Source of the DNA: Chytridium lagenaria
Taxonomy: Eukaryota; Chytridiomycota; Chytridiomycetes; Chytridiales; Chytridiaceae
Direction of reading: 5' to 3'
Assembly: GCA_025449115.1 (NCBI GenBank)
Contig: JAHLKC010000068.1
Location: 124,001 to 188,000 of the forward strand
DNA: 64,000 bases
Shown: positions 36,182 through 48,344 of the stretch, piece by piece
How positions within the stretch are numbered: position 1 is the stretch's first letter
How the letters are laid out: each line of letters begins with the position of its first letter
Translations under genes and position numbers: made by a program
Notes under the pieces: generated by a model
What the model was told of the DNA's origin: nothing
Database searches by the model: none
What the model saw: only the letters and a program-made list of their open reading frames with translations

Positions 36182-36230
36182 CGCAGTGTCTCTCACCTAC
36201 ATGCAAAAGTTGCACAAGATATATAAATAT
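36182..36230. promoter_or_regulatory. 49-bp bidirectional promoter interval
   Basis: Sits between the two divergent start codons and has a TATA-like ATATATAAATAT next to the plus-strand ATG. Promoter function is inferred from position. Either gene could draw on elements within the other's 5' end. Confidence 0.4.
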
Positions 36231-38163
36231 ATGTTTAGAACCATCTTGTTGAGACACTTGACATCTGGAAGGGCAGGGTTTTCAACCTCCCAAACATCGT
36301 CACGATGGTGGAGCCAGCCGTTACGGTATCCACGACGCACTTTGATGGTATTTGCAACGGGAACCGCGTCAGTGGCAGTCACGCTAAGTTTGAGAAAAGT
36401 GGAAAATGAGCCAGCATCTATAGTTCACATCGTTCCTCACACTGAAACAAGGGCAGTCGTCACTCTTCCAAGAGACAAAGAGAACACCCTTACGGCTCTT
36501 CCTGTCCGTTTAGCTTGCCGAGGCATTTACCTCGCAGTTCTCTTCACCCCACTCGTTATCACCTTCCCGATCTGTATATATTCTGGGGGGAGGCATATCC
36601 TTAGTGACCCTAAAACCGACATCTCGCCCTCATCATACTGGTGGATCCATCTCCTCACCGCTACATTAGAACAAGCTGGCCCTCTTTGGATTAAGCTATC
36701 ACAATGGGGGTCTTCGAGGGCCGACGTGCTCGAACGGGAATTTGTCGCATTCTAGGTAGACTGCGAAGTCATGTCACTCCACACTTTTCAATCATACCAA
36801 AACCGTCTTGGGAAACCTCCCAGGAGTCGCTGGAGAAGCAAACTTGATCCAATGCTTTACAGAATTTGACGCCAAACCGGTTGGAGTTGGCGCCGTGAGC
36901 CAAGTGTATCGCGCAAGATTGAAACCTGGTGTTGTCCGAAAACTCAATCTCGCAAAGGATACGGGGGAAGTGGCTGTCAAAGTTTTGCATCCTCTTGTTG
37001 AGGACAGTATTTACCTTGATAGTGTTATTCTACGCGGATGCGGTCGATTCATTTCATATATCGTTCCAAGTATGCAATACTTGGCCATGAACGAAGAGCT
37101 TATGACCTTCTCCAACATGATGGAACAGCAGCTGGATCTTCGATGCGAGGCGAAAAATCTTACGCGGTTGGTTAGCGAATGCTCTTAGTAGTGTTGATAT
37201 AATCTTTGCTTTAGTTTTAGACAAAACTTTGCAAAGGAAGGAATCCCAGTTATATTTCCTCACCCAGTTACCGAGCTGACGACCAAACAAGTCCTTGTCG
37301 AAAGCTTTCACGAAGGTGTGCCTTTGTCCGCATTCCTTGAATCAAACCCTACCGTATATGACGAAGATCTCTCCCAAGTCGGGATTCGCGCTTTTTTGGT
37401 AACGCCTTCCTTTTAAATAGCATTAATCGACTTCGAAGAAAATGACTTTGAGACACAATTTCACCCATGGTAAGCTTTTTTATATCCGGATATCTAATCA
37501 TCTCTTAGCGGATCTTCATCCCGGAAACGCACTCATCACCTTTTTTAAGCCGTCCCGTCCCCACCCCACCATTATCCCCGCTTACGAAAGAGACAATGCT
37601 ATCAGTCCGCCCGAAATGCACCGTCTGCTCCAAAGTGCACACTCAATAGACGAGTTCCGCTCCACCCTCACCGATCTTTGGAAGAAAGGGTAAAATAAAT
37701 TTTTTTTACAACCTTCACTCACTATTTGACCAGCTACAAACCCGCCATCATCGCCTTAGACGTTGGTCTTGTTTCCGAACTCCTCCCCCACAACTCCCGA
37801 AACCTCACCGACGTCTTCACAGCAGCCGTCAACGGCGACGGCGACACCATCGCCAACCTCCTCACCTCCCGCTGTCGCAACCCCTCCCTAGTCATCGACA
37901 TCCCCATGGTTCGCGCTAAAATGCGTCATCTCGTCCAAGATGTCACGCCGAGACTTGGGCGTGGAGAAAAAGTCTTACCGTTGTCTCAACTCCACAGCGC
38001 GGATGTGGTTGTGAGGGCTGCCGAGATGTTTCGCACACATCGGATAGGAATGGATGGAGATTGGATTTCGTTGTTTGTCGCGGCAGCGTTGATTGAAGGG
38101 ATTGGGAGGAAGTTGGATTCAGATTTGGATTTGTTTGAGGTCCTTGCTGATGAGATAAAATAA
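36231..38163 (+). CDS. ABC1/UbiB atypical kinase, ADCK2-like, mitochondrial
   Basis: Start ATG 36231 gives an arginine-rich presequence without acidic residues (MFRTILLRHLTSGRAGFST), suggesting mitochondrial import. A hydrophobic segment follows (GIYLAVLFTPLVITFPICIY). The ABC1 core begins with EQAGPLWIKLSQWGSSRADV, where the family KxGQ motif appears as KLSQ. Then come GVGAVSQVYRARL (the position of the atypical nucleotide-binding loop), VAVKVLHP (ATP-binding lysine), ADLHPGNALI (catalytic loop) and IIALDVGLVSEL in place of DFG. That last motif resembles ADCK2 (LDAGIV-type) more than COQ8. Members of the superfamily support coenzyme Q or lipid metabolism. Frame breaks at about 36752 and 36800 and introns near 37165-37215, 37400-37505 and 37692-37732 are required. 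Stop at 38161-38163. Confidence 0.88.
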
Positions 38164-38484
38164 GACGGCTTGTCTTTTTATTTTTTTTAAATTTTCGTTA
38201 ATATGTTGAAGGAAGAGGGTGAGTTGATAACAGAGTTTACGTTAAAGGCGTTCAACACCACTCGCGGCTCGGTTTTATACAAATTTCACAAGCGTTGGAA
38301 ACCGCGCATTTTGTTATTATTAAAATATGTTATAGAAAGGTTGCAGCGTAAAGAGGTGCAGGAATGAATATCCTTGGTATATCCGCAATCTCGAAAACTA
38401 TTTCGTATACCCACATCTCGAATCATACCCCCATCTAAAAATAAAAAAAAATCACATCAGAAGCCAAAAAGAAATTCAAAAAAC
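38164..38484. other. Convergent intergenic
   Basis: About 320 bp between two converging 3' ends. No supported feature. Confidence 0.5.
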
Positions 38485-41400
38485 CTACTTATTACTCCAA
38501 TACCCTGCTGCAAATACTCCACCTCCACCTTTAGTCCCAGCGCCCCCAAAAGGCGATCCATCTCCTGCCGTCCATCCCGTAGCGGGATCCCCGTACTCGT
38601 CGCCGACAACCATGTAATCAGGGACCATCAAGCCGGTTCGGAAGGGAACGGTCCAGACGGCGACGGAAGCCAAGTTCGTCAGTTACCAGCGAGGAAGAGA
38701 CCCATAAGTGTGCGCGTAGGTGAGGGTGCGAGGAAGATGATACCTAATAAAATTTAGATGTTTGGAAAAGAGTGAAAATGATTACCTGTTCCTTGGGCCT
38801 CGTATTTTTTACGGTCAATTTGGAACCCTCCCGATTCCAAAAATTGGACTGAAAAAGAAAGAATTTAAGCATTATGCATAAAAACACCAATTGTAACAAT
38901 TTCATAAAAGGAAATACGTAAACCCCACGCCGCAATTATAAAAGTCCCAAAAACCACTCACCCATGATAGCCCCTCCCTCCCCCTCCCTCCGTCTCGTAA
39001 ACGAATTATCCTTTGGACCTCCCAGCACAATCATATGATACTTTGCCGCAAGTCCGTCCCTCACATCCACATCCCTAATAATCTGCGTCCCACCCCTTCC
39101 AAACATATACCACGACGCTGCAAGATTCTGCGCCGCCTTCCTGTACACCGATATATCAATCACTGTAGGGTTGGATGGAATCACAATGAGAAATTGATGC
39201 GTGAGAATCTAGGAGCGGCGTTTAGAGGTGAGAATGCGAAAGGAACGGGACTTACTTGAGCGGCCGGGCCGTAGGTGCTGGAGTAACGTTCAACACTAAT
39301 CCAGAGGAGGTCGGTGGCGACCTAAACACAAAAAAACACAAAGGTCAATTACTAGCTTTCACAAAGCCTCTCAAACCAAATGAACTAAACATCGCCATTC
39401 AAATAAATTAAAAAATAAATAAATCATGAAGCCTCGAAGTCCAGACTCACAGAAAAAATACAACCTAAAATTACAAAAAACACCTCACCTTCCACTCCGC
39501 CTCACCGTCCTCCCTCAAATACGACGGCCCAATCTTTGGCGGCTCTGCAAAGTCCGTCCCATCAATCGACCAACTGTCAATCTTAACTCTCTCATCCTTC
39601 CCCCATCCAAATCTCCTCACATTCGTCGTATTCAGAATCCACCGATTCCCATCCCTATGCACACGAATAGAAGCAAGTCTACAAACCCCGTCATCATCAA
39701 TACACAAAATATAAAAGTAAAAGTGTTTTTACCTGTACGGTACCTCCAACTGTAAAATCCTTATACTCCCCTTCGACCCCGACGACGCCGGATTCAAAGT
39801 ACTCAAAGTAAACGCGTCGGGAAGTGGCGGGTGCGGCAAACCAGGATTTCGTTCAGGATCAACATGTTTATCCAAAAACTCTTGCAATGTATCATCATTC
39901 ACAACACCCTCAAACCAATGGCCCTGACCAGGAACTTCCGAGATACTACAAAAATAAGGATCAGGCGTCAGGAGGGGATATTTACTTGACGGAAACCGGA
40001 TTCCTGTTCCATTCATTCACAAGCCTCACAAGACGTCTCGTGTTTAGCGGCGGAACGTTATCGTCGTTTCCACCCGTCCTCGCAAGAATAGGTACTCCAG
40101 CCTACCCAAATATCAAACACCACTCCTATAAAAATCACTCACCATATTCGCCGCATATAAATCAATATCATTTTCCGCAATAGACGATTCCATAATCTCC
40201 GCAAATCAATAAAGGCTATAAGAACGCTTCCACTTACCCCTCTAAACACTGGATCTGCATAAGCATCCCCAACCCTCATATAATATGGTGTATAAAACTG
40301 TATCTTCAGGTATCCGGAGGCAGGTATAGCTACAAAACATCAACATGAAAAATGGCAATGCAAACCATACCCGCTAAAGCTCTATCAGGATGATGACTCG
40401 TCATCCACCATGCACCCTGTCCACCGTTACTATGCCCTGAAAGATATAAGAAAATAACAAGAAATAGGGGGCATCGGGGGGAGAGTAATACCTGTATACA
40501 CTAGTCGATTCTCATCAATCGCCAAACTTTGTTGGAGATGAAGGGGGACACCATGCATATGTGAAAGGTAGATGACAGCCATTTCAACGTTTTTGAATGA
40601 CGGTCCGTGCCAATCGAAACCCCTGATATATTATAAATACAAAAACCTTTTTGGAAAATAATTCAAAAACTTACCATGGCGTTCTTCCGGTTGGGAATAA
40701 CATCTATGCCGGAATGAAACATTAAAAAGAGTAAATGATAAGGAGTGCAAAAATAGGAGGCAGGAAATATACCCAAGCGTACTCCTGCTGCCGATACGCT
40801 TCCGTCCAAAACGGTGATGCAGCTTCAACGCCAGCTCTGAAAAGAATTTTAGTTACACTCCAACGGTGATGAAAAACACCCGAATAAGACCTACCCATGC
40901 CAATGCCAAAACTACAGGACAACTCGGCTTCCCTCCATACGAACAAGCCTTCTTCGGGGGCCTCGCCATAGCTACAAAAATCATAGAAGTTAGCAACCAC
41001 CAAATCTTCAAAGCCCGTCAAAAAAAAAACAACTAATCAACTCACCATACTGCACGCTCCCATCATAATCAACAAAAGTCAGTTTATACGCGTCCCCCCA
41101 TTTCCTTCTAGCAAGGTTGTACCTTCCCGCAGATACATTAAAAGTGACAAAGGAGTCAAGGTCGATCATTTGAAGCGTAATGTCAACATAGTCGGGGACT
41201 TTGGGAAGAGTGTCAGGGAAATGAACTTCAACGGGAAGCGGGTAGACTTGACCAGGGCCAAGTTTGACGCTGAAGATGATGGGTATGCTGGCTTCGAGCT
41301 TTAAAAGATTTAGTAAAGAAGATTGTGAACGATAACGATGTAAATTAAAATTATAGAAAGAAAATGCACGAAAAAACCCATAGTGCCTATTATATACGCA

Positions 41401-42630
41401 TATTTTAAAAAAATTTGTGCCATAAAAGTGCGAAGAATGGAATCATTTCCGCGTTTAAGAGCTGCGCCGTACAAGAGCGAGGGGAAAGGAATAGAATTAT
41501 ACCTGCGTTCCATCATTCGCCACTCCAACCACATCCAAAATTTGCACCCACCCCTCCTCCGAATACTCAATATTCGTCAACACTCCCGGCTCCCCATTCG
41601 TCATTTCGTCAATATCGCCAACAGTGCTCACCCCGCCCCCCATCTTTGGCGGCAAACTCTGTCCCGTGATATTACAATTCATCACCGTCACAGAAAAATA
41701 CGGCGTGATGAGTCGTCCATCCATAATTTCCGGAGAAATTCCGTCTTCGGGAAACACGACAATGCCTTTATGAGGCCCCTCGAGGTCAATGGGGGTAAAT
41801 GTACCAGAGAAGAGAACTTTGGGAGGGACGGCACTAAAATATAGCGGTCAGCGCCAAATTGTATTGTGACAACGTACCCTCCGAAAAGTCTGACGTCCAT
41901 AACAGCGCAAATGTAAATCATGTGGTATCCTTCCTCGAGATAAACGGCCGACCCTGATGAATGCGAATACCCATAAACGTTTGCAATAAACGCCCTATCA
42001 TCAATCTTGAATGACACCACATGCATGAAACTCGCAAGGTAAATTCCTGATTTCGGAACATGGAATTCACCCCTAAAATACGTTGCATGATGAAGCGACG
42101 TCCACCCTAAAAATCTCGGTTTAGATAAAAACAAAACTAGAGAAACATTCCATACCGAATGGATCTTGGTTGAATTCCCACCGAACAGAAGAATGTCTGA
42201 CAGGACCAACGGTTTGGTCTTGGTTTGTGCGAATCTTGGACCATTTGACGAAACCCCCGTCGGCAAGTTCAGAGGGATACCTGTCAGTCTGAGAAAACGG
42301 GAGATTCTCGAACCCGCCTTAACCAAATAAATATACAAACGATGAAAGTTGGTTACCGTAAGCGCTTAAAGGGTCTGTTCCGAGTTCACGAGCGCCTATC
42401 GCAAAGGGGCCGAGTAACTAGAGAGTGGGTGGTAAGTTGAGGGGGATACCCAGACATGAATGTAGAAAAGCGGGACTTACCTCCCATTCGACGGGGAGGA
42501 GAGGGGTGTTGGGGTCACCCGTGTTAATGGGTAGGTCTTGGTCAAAGGCGTTTTGAACAATGAACTGTTCTGCCGCGGCCAAGCATGACGGTAAGAGGAG
42601 GAGAAGGCCAAAGAGACCTCGAGACCGCAT
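38485..42630 (-). CDS. Secreted alpha/beta serine hydrolase with S9/prolyl-oligopeptidase-like catalytic domain
   Basis: Start ATG 42630 gives a signal peptide (MRSRGLFGLLLLLPSCLAAA). The N-terminal region (LLGPFAIGARELGTDPLSAY; ATYFRGEFHVPKSGIYLASF; VYLEEGYHMIYICAVMDVRL) looks like beta-rich accessory domains. The hydrolase domain shows AMARPPKKACSYGGKPSCPV, then FDWHGPSFKNVEMAVIYLSH, the nucleophile elbow LVYTGHSNGGQGAWWMTSHH (Gly-His-Ser-Asn-Gly), an acid at GGNDDNVPP and a histidine at VPGQGHWFEGVV, a complete Ser-Asp-His set. A further C-terminal domain ends VPFRTGLMVPDYMVVGDEYG and GYWSNK at the stop (38485). There are more than ten short introns. The protein is far larger than a minimal S9 enzyme. 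The substrate is unknown: peptidase and esterase are both possible. Confidence 0.82.
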
Positions 42631-42757
42631 GGCAACGAAATTTGGTAACAGAAATTGTCACCCCCGCTCATGTCCAGACAATAAATATGAAGGGGGCAGC
42701 TTTACGTGTAGTTATTCGTTCTTTATTAATTACAATCGTCTTTTTCTAGCAGGGTAT

Positions 42758-44065
42758 CTACTCCTTCTTCTTATTGCTGTCAGTCTTCTTTGCAGGTCTT
42801 GCCTTTCCTTTGCGAGATACGAGCGACGGTAAAAGTCGATAAAGAGGAGGAGGAAGTGCCGTTGATGGCCATCGAGAAGAGGAAGGCGTTCCAGCCAGCA
42901 CAAGATTTGGTGTAGTGAAAGTAGACATACGGTTACTGAGGAGGAAGGACATAGAGATTGGAAGATTGTCCGGAAGTCAAGTGTTTCTATTTTATATGTT
43001 AGAGGACGGGTTTTGTGTTTTCATTGGTACGTACCTTAAACCAGACGTTTTGACTAGCGAGGAAGCGTAGTAGTAGTAATACCTGTAAAGTGTAATTTAG
43101 AATGTGGAGAAGTAGTAGGTTTTCTAAGTTCAAGATTTTTAAGCTTACATGAAGACGTGAACAAGCGTGTTGGCCATCATACCAATGCTGCAAAGGAATT
43201 TTTTATCAGTACGTCATGATAATATACCACATTGCTTATCGAAAAAACGATACCATATTGGAGCCAAGTCCAGACCATCAAGATCACAAATGCATGATGG
43301 TACCAGTGCAGAAAGATAAGAGGTTTCTGATGATTGTTCAAGTCAAGAGATTAGAGCTTAAAACCGGCGAAATAATTATAGAAAACATCATTACTTTTTC
43401 AAAACCAAGATGACAGTGTCCAAAAGCTCGTAGAATTTACTAATGTAGTAAATGTACATGGTGTAGTAGAGAGGGCCTTGCACGTTTGCAGCTTCGGTCG
43501 TGCAAAAGACTTCATCAATACCACGGGTCTATCACATTTTTAAGGCCATTATTAGATTCAAAGGACGAAAGCGGTGTCTTCTTTGAATAAGTTTAAAGGT
43601 GATATGCACTTACGTATGCGATCTTGGCAATCTCGGTGATGGTACCAAGGAACATGGCGAGTGACCAGAGACAGAGGATCATGTTGTGCGCAGCAGTGAT
43701 TCCCGTTAGCTTGAAAGGCTCACGACCGCTCATGTACATCTAAGTTGCAAGTGTTAAATGTGGATGAACATCGATATTGAGTGCTGATGGATTACCCTGA
43801 GTCCAATGATTGTGCTAAAGTAAATGACCCAGGCGATGGCAATGACCTATTAAAATATGTTAAACGTGTGTCAGTGATTGTAAACAAGGGTACCAGATGA
43901 ATGGGAATTGAATGAATGAATGTTAATTACCCTCAGATTCGACAACGGAGTTGTGCCCACAGCCCATCTGAACCCAAACGGTGACCATAGCTGCTCCCAT
44001 TCCCACTTTGTGATATCGAGGTCAAGCGAGAATGGACCCGTAAGAAATTCGGTGATGTAGTCCAT
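42758..44065 (-). CDS. Very-long-chain fatty acid elongase (ELO/SUR4 family)
   Basis: ER membrane 3-ketoacyl-CoA synthase of the elongase complex. ATG 44065 starts MDYITEFLTGPFSLDLDITK. Membrane segments follow: AIAWVIYFSTIIGLR, HNMILCLWSLAMFLGTITEI, then the family block YYISKFYELLDTVILVLKK, the histidine box HWYHHAFVILMVWTWLQYG, ANTLVHVFM with YYYYASSL, and YTKSCAGWNAFLFSM. Exons of 40-140 bp are separated by short introns at about 43869-43931, 43741-43797, 43533-43612, 43298-43385, 43195-43253 and 43085-43147. The tail is basic and ends NKKKE, fitting a KKxx ER-retrieval signal. One A appears missing at the donor near 43408 and further single-base breaks affect the last exon, so the C-terminal 70 residues are approximate. 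Confidence 0.9.
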
Positions 44066-44465
44066 TTCAATTTGACTTTATCCCCTTCTCAGTTTTGAAT
44101 CGCGTAAAGCACCGTCGTTTGCTGTGTGTGTATGCGGACGGATGGATGGGATGTACCGATCTAGTTTGTGTAACTTAAATTTTTCCGCATATTATTATCC
44201 ATTCTGTTCGGACTCGGACGTCATTCAGACATCAGATATCGTTAAATAGTTAATACTCACTGACACCTGTACTGTAGAGGTACATATTGATAATTTTAAA
44301 GCTTTAATATACGCACATAGTAATATATAAGGTAATAAAGACGACAACTGCACGTAAATAAAAAAGTACACTTTCGAATCATTGCGGTAAAGATCTTTAT
44401 TAGCATTTTAAGTTTCCATTAGGTCCGGCGGGTACATTTTCTCTATACGAGCGCGCTGCAACAAC
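44066..44465. other. Intergenic
   Basis: AT-rich 400-bp interval upstream of the elongase start. Nothing else supported. Confidence 0.5.
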
Positions 44466-45421
44466 TTATATATTCCTCGTAAGCATACTGGGCCGTCCAC
44501 TGGCGACAGCAGTCGAAGTGCTGCTCCTCAGAGCCTCAGCATAAGACATCTTAAGAGGAGCCTCGAGAACAGGAGCTCTTTGCGGGTGGGCAAAGTGTAC
44601 TTGACGCAAAACGAATGGATGGGCCTTGCTCTCTGAGATTTGGGTTGGTAGAGGCGCGGAGGAGGACGGAGGATGGGGTTTTTACAGTCTTACAGGGAGA
44701 AAAGGGCGGGTTTCCGGGCATCGGAGGGGTAGGGTGGTCGAGGATTTGAGAAGCGGTTGGGGAAGTTGGCGTTTCAGGCGGGGTGGGTAAAACGTGTTCT
44801 TGATAGGGACGTCTTGATGGATCGAGTCAGTGATGGGGATCGGGTTTGTGGAAGCAGCAGCCTTCCTTGTGACAATCGCAGCGACTTCTTCTTTAGAAAG
44901 GAGCACAATAGGCGCTTCCGCATTCGTTTTTTTGGTAGAAATGGTTGGGGGTTTACAGCACCTGCCTTGAGGCGGTTGGGCAGAGGCTTCGCTGTCGTAA
45001 AAGTTTCGGGCTTCGTGGCCGGAGCTTGTGAGGAATGGCCGTGGACACGTGAGTACCGACGACGTATGCGTAGCTAGATCTCCGACCAGCGTCGATGTCG
45101 GAGACAAATGCGGTGAGTCGAATGTCGGTAGGTGGTGAGAGCAGCGAAAAGTCTGCAGGCTGCGGACGGTGCGACTGCAGTTGAGGTAAGTAATGGAAAA
45201 GAGTGGATTAGTTAAGGGAAGAGGAGAAGGGAGGTAAAAAGGAGTGAGGTTTCGATGAGAGAAGTGAAGCTCACCTTGGCGGGTGCATTATAATAGGGGT
45301 TGGCACGGCGGTGAAGCTCATCCAGGGCGGGGCTAGGGCGAGGGGGTAAGAGCCAGCTGGTTTGCTGGGCCGTGAGGTGTACAGTCTGGGGCACACGGTG
45401 GTGATGAGCAATCTTGGTCAT
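44466..45421 (-). CDS. Small hypothetical protein, Ser/Pro/Thr-rich
   Basis: Proposed start ATG 45421 (MTKIAHHHRVPQTVHLTAQQ), with exon 1 ending NPYYNAPAK before an intron at about 45183-45274. The second part (SHRPQPADFSLLSPPTDIRL, VSDIDAGRRSSYAYVVGTHV) passes into lysine- and proline-rich sequence (SKEEVAAIVTRKAAASTNPI) with at least one frame break. The C-terminus appears to end KMSYAEALRSSTSTAVASGR and a stop at 44466-44468. About 290 residues. No domain is recognisable; composition is that of a disordered regulatory or RNA-associated protein. The exon-1 splice and natural-looking ends support a real gene. Confidence 0.45.
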
Positions 45422-46440
45422 GTTGAGAACAGGTATATGCGTGTATGAAGTGAAGATGAGAGATTTGGAGAGGGATCGTGTCAGCTATTTATGTGCGTGG
45501 ATGTAAAAGATGTTCTACATTGTAAACAAACTTGATTCGCTGTAAATGAAGCTTGTAAATTCCTTTGTCGCGTTCATCTCACACGAACGTTATTTTGTTC
45601 GCGTAAATCCTCACATTTTTGGTCTCCTCATCCATCAGTGATTCATGAGACGTTAACGAAACTTCTGATACGTCTGATGTTATACCAGCTGTAAATCTTA
45701 AAAAACATCCTTTGTCGCGCTCCGATAACACATTTGCTTTTAATTCGCGTTAAAGTGTGAGAGATCACCTCACTGAATTATAAGGCTGAAACTGTAGTGT
45801 ATTTTCCTGTCCATAAGATGTTGAGATTGGTTGGTTGGTCTCTGAGCATGATGTTCATTTGAGAGCGGATGGAAAGTTCTAGAGGTCATGCAGATGCTTG
45901 AGACACGTTAAAAAAATGGAGCTTGATGACGCCAGAGAAAATAAAAACCACTCTGATTACGCGCCTTTAGTCGTCTCCACTCCCACGTCTATGAATTACG
46001 CGTATACGCACGTAATCACCCTAGTGTAATTTAGGAAGAAGTCGTAATTCCATGTTTCATGTATTGATTAATGTGTAAAGTTTAGAACGTACCTACAGGT
46101 TGTATGGAAAAAATATTAGTATTTCTGTATTAGTATTATCACTAGGTATAGGTAAATAGGTATATACCTTTTTATTTATTAATATATAGGTTATCAGGTT
46201 ACAACCTGGTATCACAGAATAATATCACAGGTGGATACGATTGTCACACAAGACAAAGGCTTGTTCCCACTTGGTTTCCACTTGTCCGTCATAATTTTAC
46301 ACACATCCCTTTGAGTGACCACAACCTGGGTAAATACAAATAATAATTATATGGAAAAACTGCCTTTTTTTATGTAATATTAAAATAAATAATAGTAAAA
46401 AATTACTTTGATAATTAATAACTATTAGAGAGAGAGAGAG
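45422..46440. other. 1-kb divergent intergenic region, AT-rich
   Basis: Separates the small hypothetical and metallopeptidase genes and presumably contains both promoters. A GA dinucleotide run (46427-46440) ends exactly at the plus-strand ATG. No other structure seen. Confidence 0.5.
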
Positions 46441-48133
46441 ATGGAAGACGGCGTCTCTAACAGGGATGCTGTTGCTGCCATGATCCCTGATGGAGAACCG
46501 TCGATTCAGGAGGCGCTAAAAGATAATACTAAAGAACAAGTCTCAGGGACAGATAACAGTGACTCTGTTGAATTGGGAAAAGATGTCAATGAAGAGTCGA
46601 CTGCCAGTACACCTCCACCCATCTCAATGAGTTACAGTGACGTCCCTAGATACGATCGCATCTCTCCTTTCGACTCTACTGTCGTGGAATCATGGGATGC
46701 TGGTGATGCTCTTCCTCTTTCCACCGCCCGTCTGCTTGCATCCCCCATCGGACAGTCCACATCAACGACTCCCGCCAACGCAACAGACTCCAACCCTTTC
46801 AGATTTGCATTCACCTGCACCGCCAACCAAACTCTCTGTGATCTTGCAAAGACTGCATTTGTTTCGGCTGGATACCGCATTGGAAAATCTCTGCAGATAT
46901 CGCAACCCATCATTGTCTCTGCCAACTTTTACTCCTTCTGCAGGGGTCTGGATGGCAAGTCTTCATGCAGCAATTCCACCGCTTCAAGAGCTCCCGTTGG
47001 AAGAGCATCTCCTTCCGCTTACTTTGCTGCAAAACCAAAGTCTTCCTCCTCCAAGATGTACTACTTCTACCCTCAAGCCTTGGTCAAGCAGCTCTCTGTG
47101 GATGCTTCACCGACCTTTTCTTCCACCGATATCCTGGCCGAGTTCAACAGTGACGTCTCCTTCTACTACGCAAGTGTGAGTGTCATTTAAATGAATCCAA
47201 TCTGGTTGCTTTTTTTTAATGATCATTTTTCTAAATCTATACCAAATATACAATCCAGTCTGGAAGACCAATTGGTCCAAACGAGATTGATCTCGAGTTT
47301 GTAATTGCTCACGAGCTCACACACGGTCTCGGTTTGACACTGGATGGACAGATTACTCTACCTTTGGTCAGAGCGACCCTGCTCTAGCCCTTCCTGCCAA
47401 TACCAAACCCTTCCTGGCACCTGGATTCTTTATGCAAGGACCCTCTTCTGCTTCTGCTAACGTCATCAACTGGCAGCCCCTCGCAGCCTTTGACTCGGTT
47501 GTAGCGGACTCTACATCAAAGGAATCTCTTGCTGCCATTGGCGAGCGTCTCTTCCGTGCTTACCCAGGCTCAAAGTCTTTCCCTATTCCGCTAAAGGATT
47601 TCATCCAAGGCTTCGCCACTAATAAGGATGCCCTCGACGCAGGGGCTTTGGTTCAGTCCATCGTCACCCGAGGAAATGCCTCCCTCACACTTAACACTGC
47701 CGCCGACCCCAACCTCTCCCTCAAGCTCAACACCCCGAAAACCTTCCAACCAGGAACCTCTATCTCCCACGCCGACTTTAATACCTACTTTTTCTCCCCC
47801 GATTTTCTCATGATCCCCGCTGTCGGAGGCTGGGCGGGGACCACCTTGGATGGTATCATTCAAAACGTGACCACTGGCGTCCCCGCATCAGCTCTCGGAT
47901 CTCTCGGTTCTGGGGGTATCCTACGGCCTAGCACCCTTGCTGTTCTTAATGCCCTTGGCTGGAGTGTTGTCAACCCGTCTTTTGCAACTACCGCGGCACC
48001 TAGCCTTGAACTGAACAAGAATCCCTCCACCACGTTTTTTGATTCCTCCGCGCCAACCTTCTCCCCACTTTCCATTCCTCTCGTTTCCATCGTCCTAATC
48101 TTTACGCTTCTTTTCCAGCGCCTTTTCGTTTAA
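46441..48133 (+). CDS. Putative zinc metallopeptidase with HELTHGLGF motif and hydrophobic C-terminus
   Basis: ATG 46441 starts MEDGVSNRDAVAAMIPDGEP, an acidic stretch without a signal peptide. It is followed by FRFAFTCTANQTLCDLAKTA and several Cys and N-glycosylation-like NxS/T sites. An intron (about 47174-47258) precedes EIDLEFVIAHELTHGLG, a zincin-type HExxH at about 47309-47323. One T is missing at 47333-47335, after which TGWTDYSTFGQSDPALALP continues in the new frame. The C-terminal region (GILRPSTLAVLNALGWSVVN) ends in a Ser/Pro segment and a hydrophobic tail (IPLVSIVLIFTLLFQRLF) typical of a GPI-anchor signal. A surface-anchored protease is inferred. Lack of a signal peptide suggests an unrecognised upstream exon. 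Fungal proteins with an HExxHGLGF motif form an uncharacterised zincin group. Confidence 0.68.
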
Positions 48134-48344
48134 ACCTTTCCTTGAAAAACAGTTACTTTTAGCTCTCTTTTAGGCGGTTCCTTGAAGAAAGTTTAGACAT
48201 GAATAAATAATGAACCTTTGAAAATTTTCATCCGAACGAGGTTTTCGAACGTTTTTGCTTCCAACTCGCAAAACAACCTCAGCACAGACCAAAGAGTACC
48301 CCATCACCAACTCACCGCAACCCCACGCGAACCACATCTCTCGA

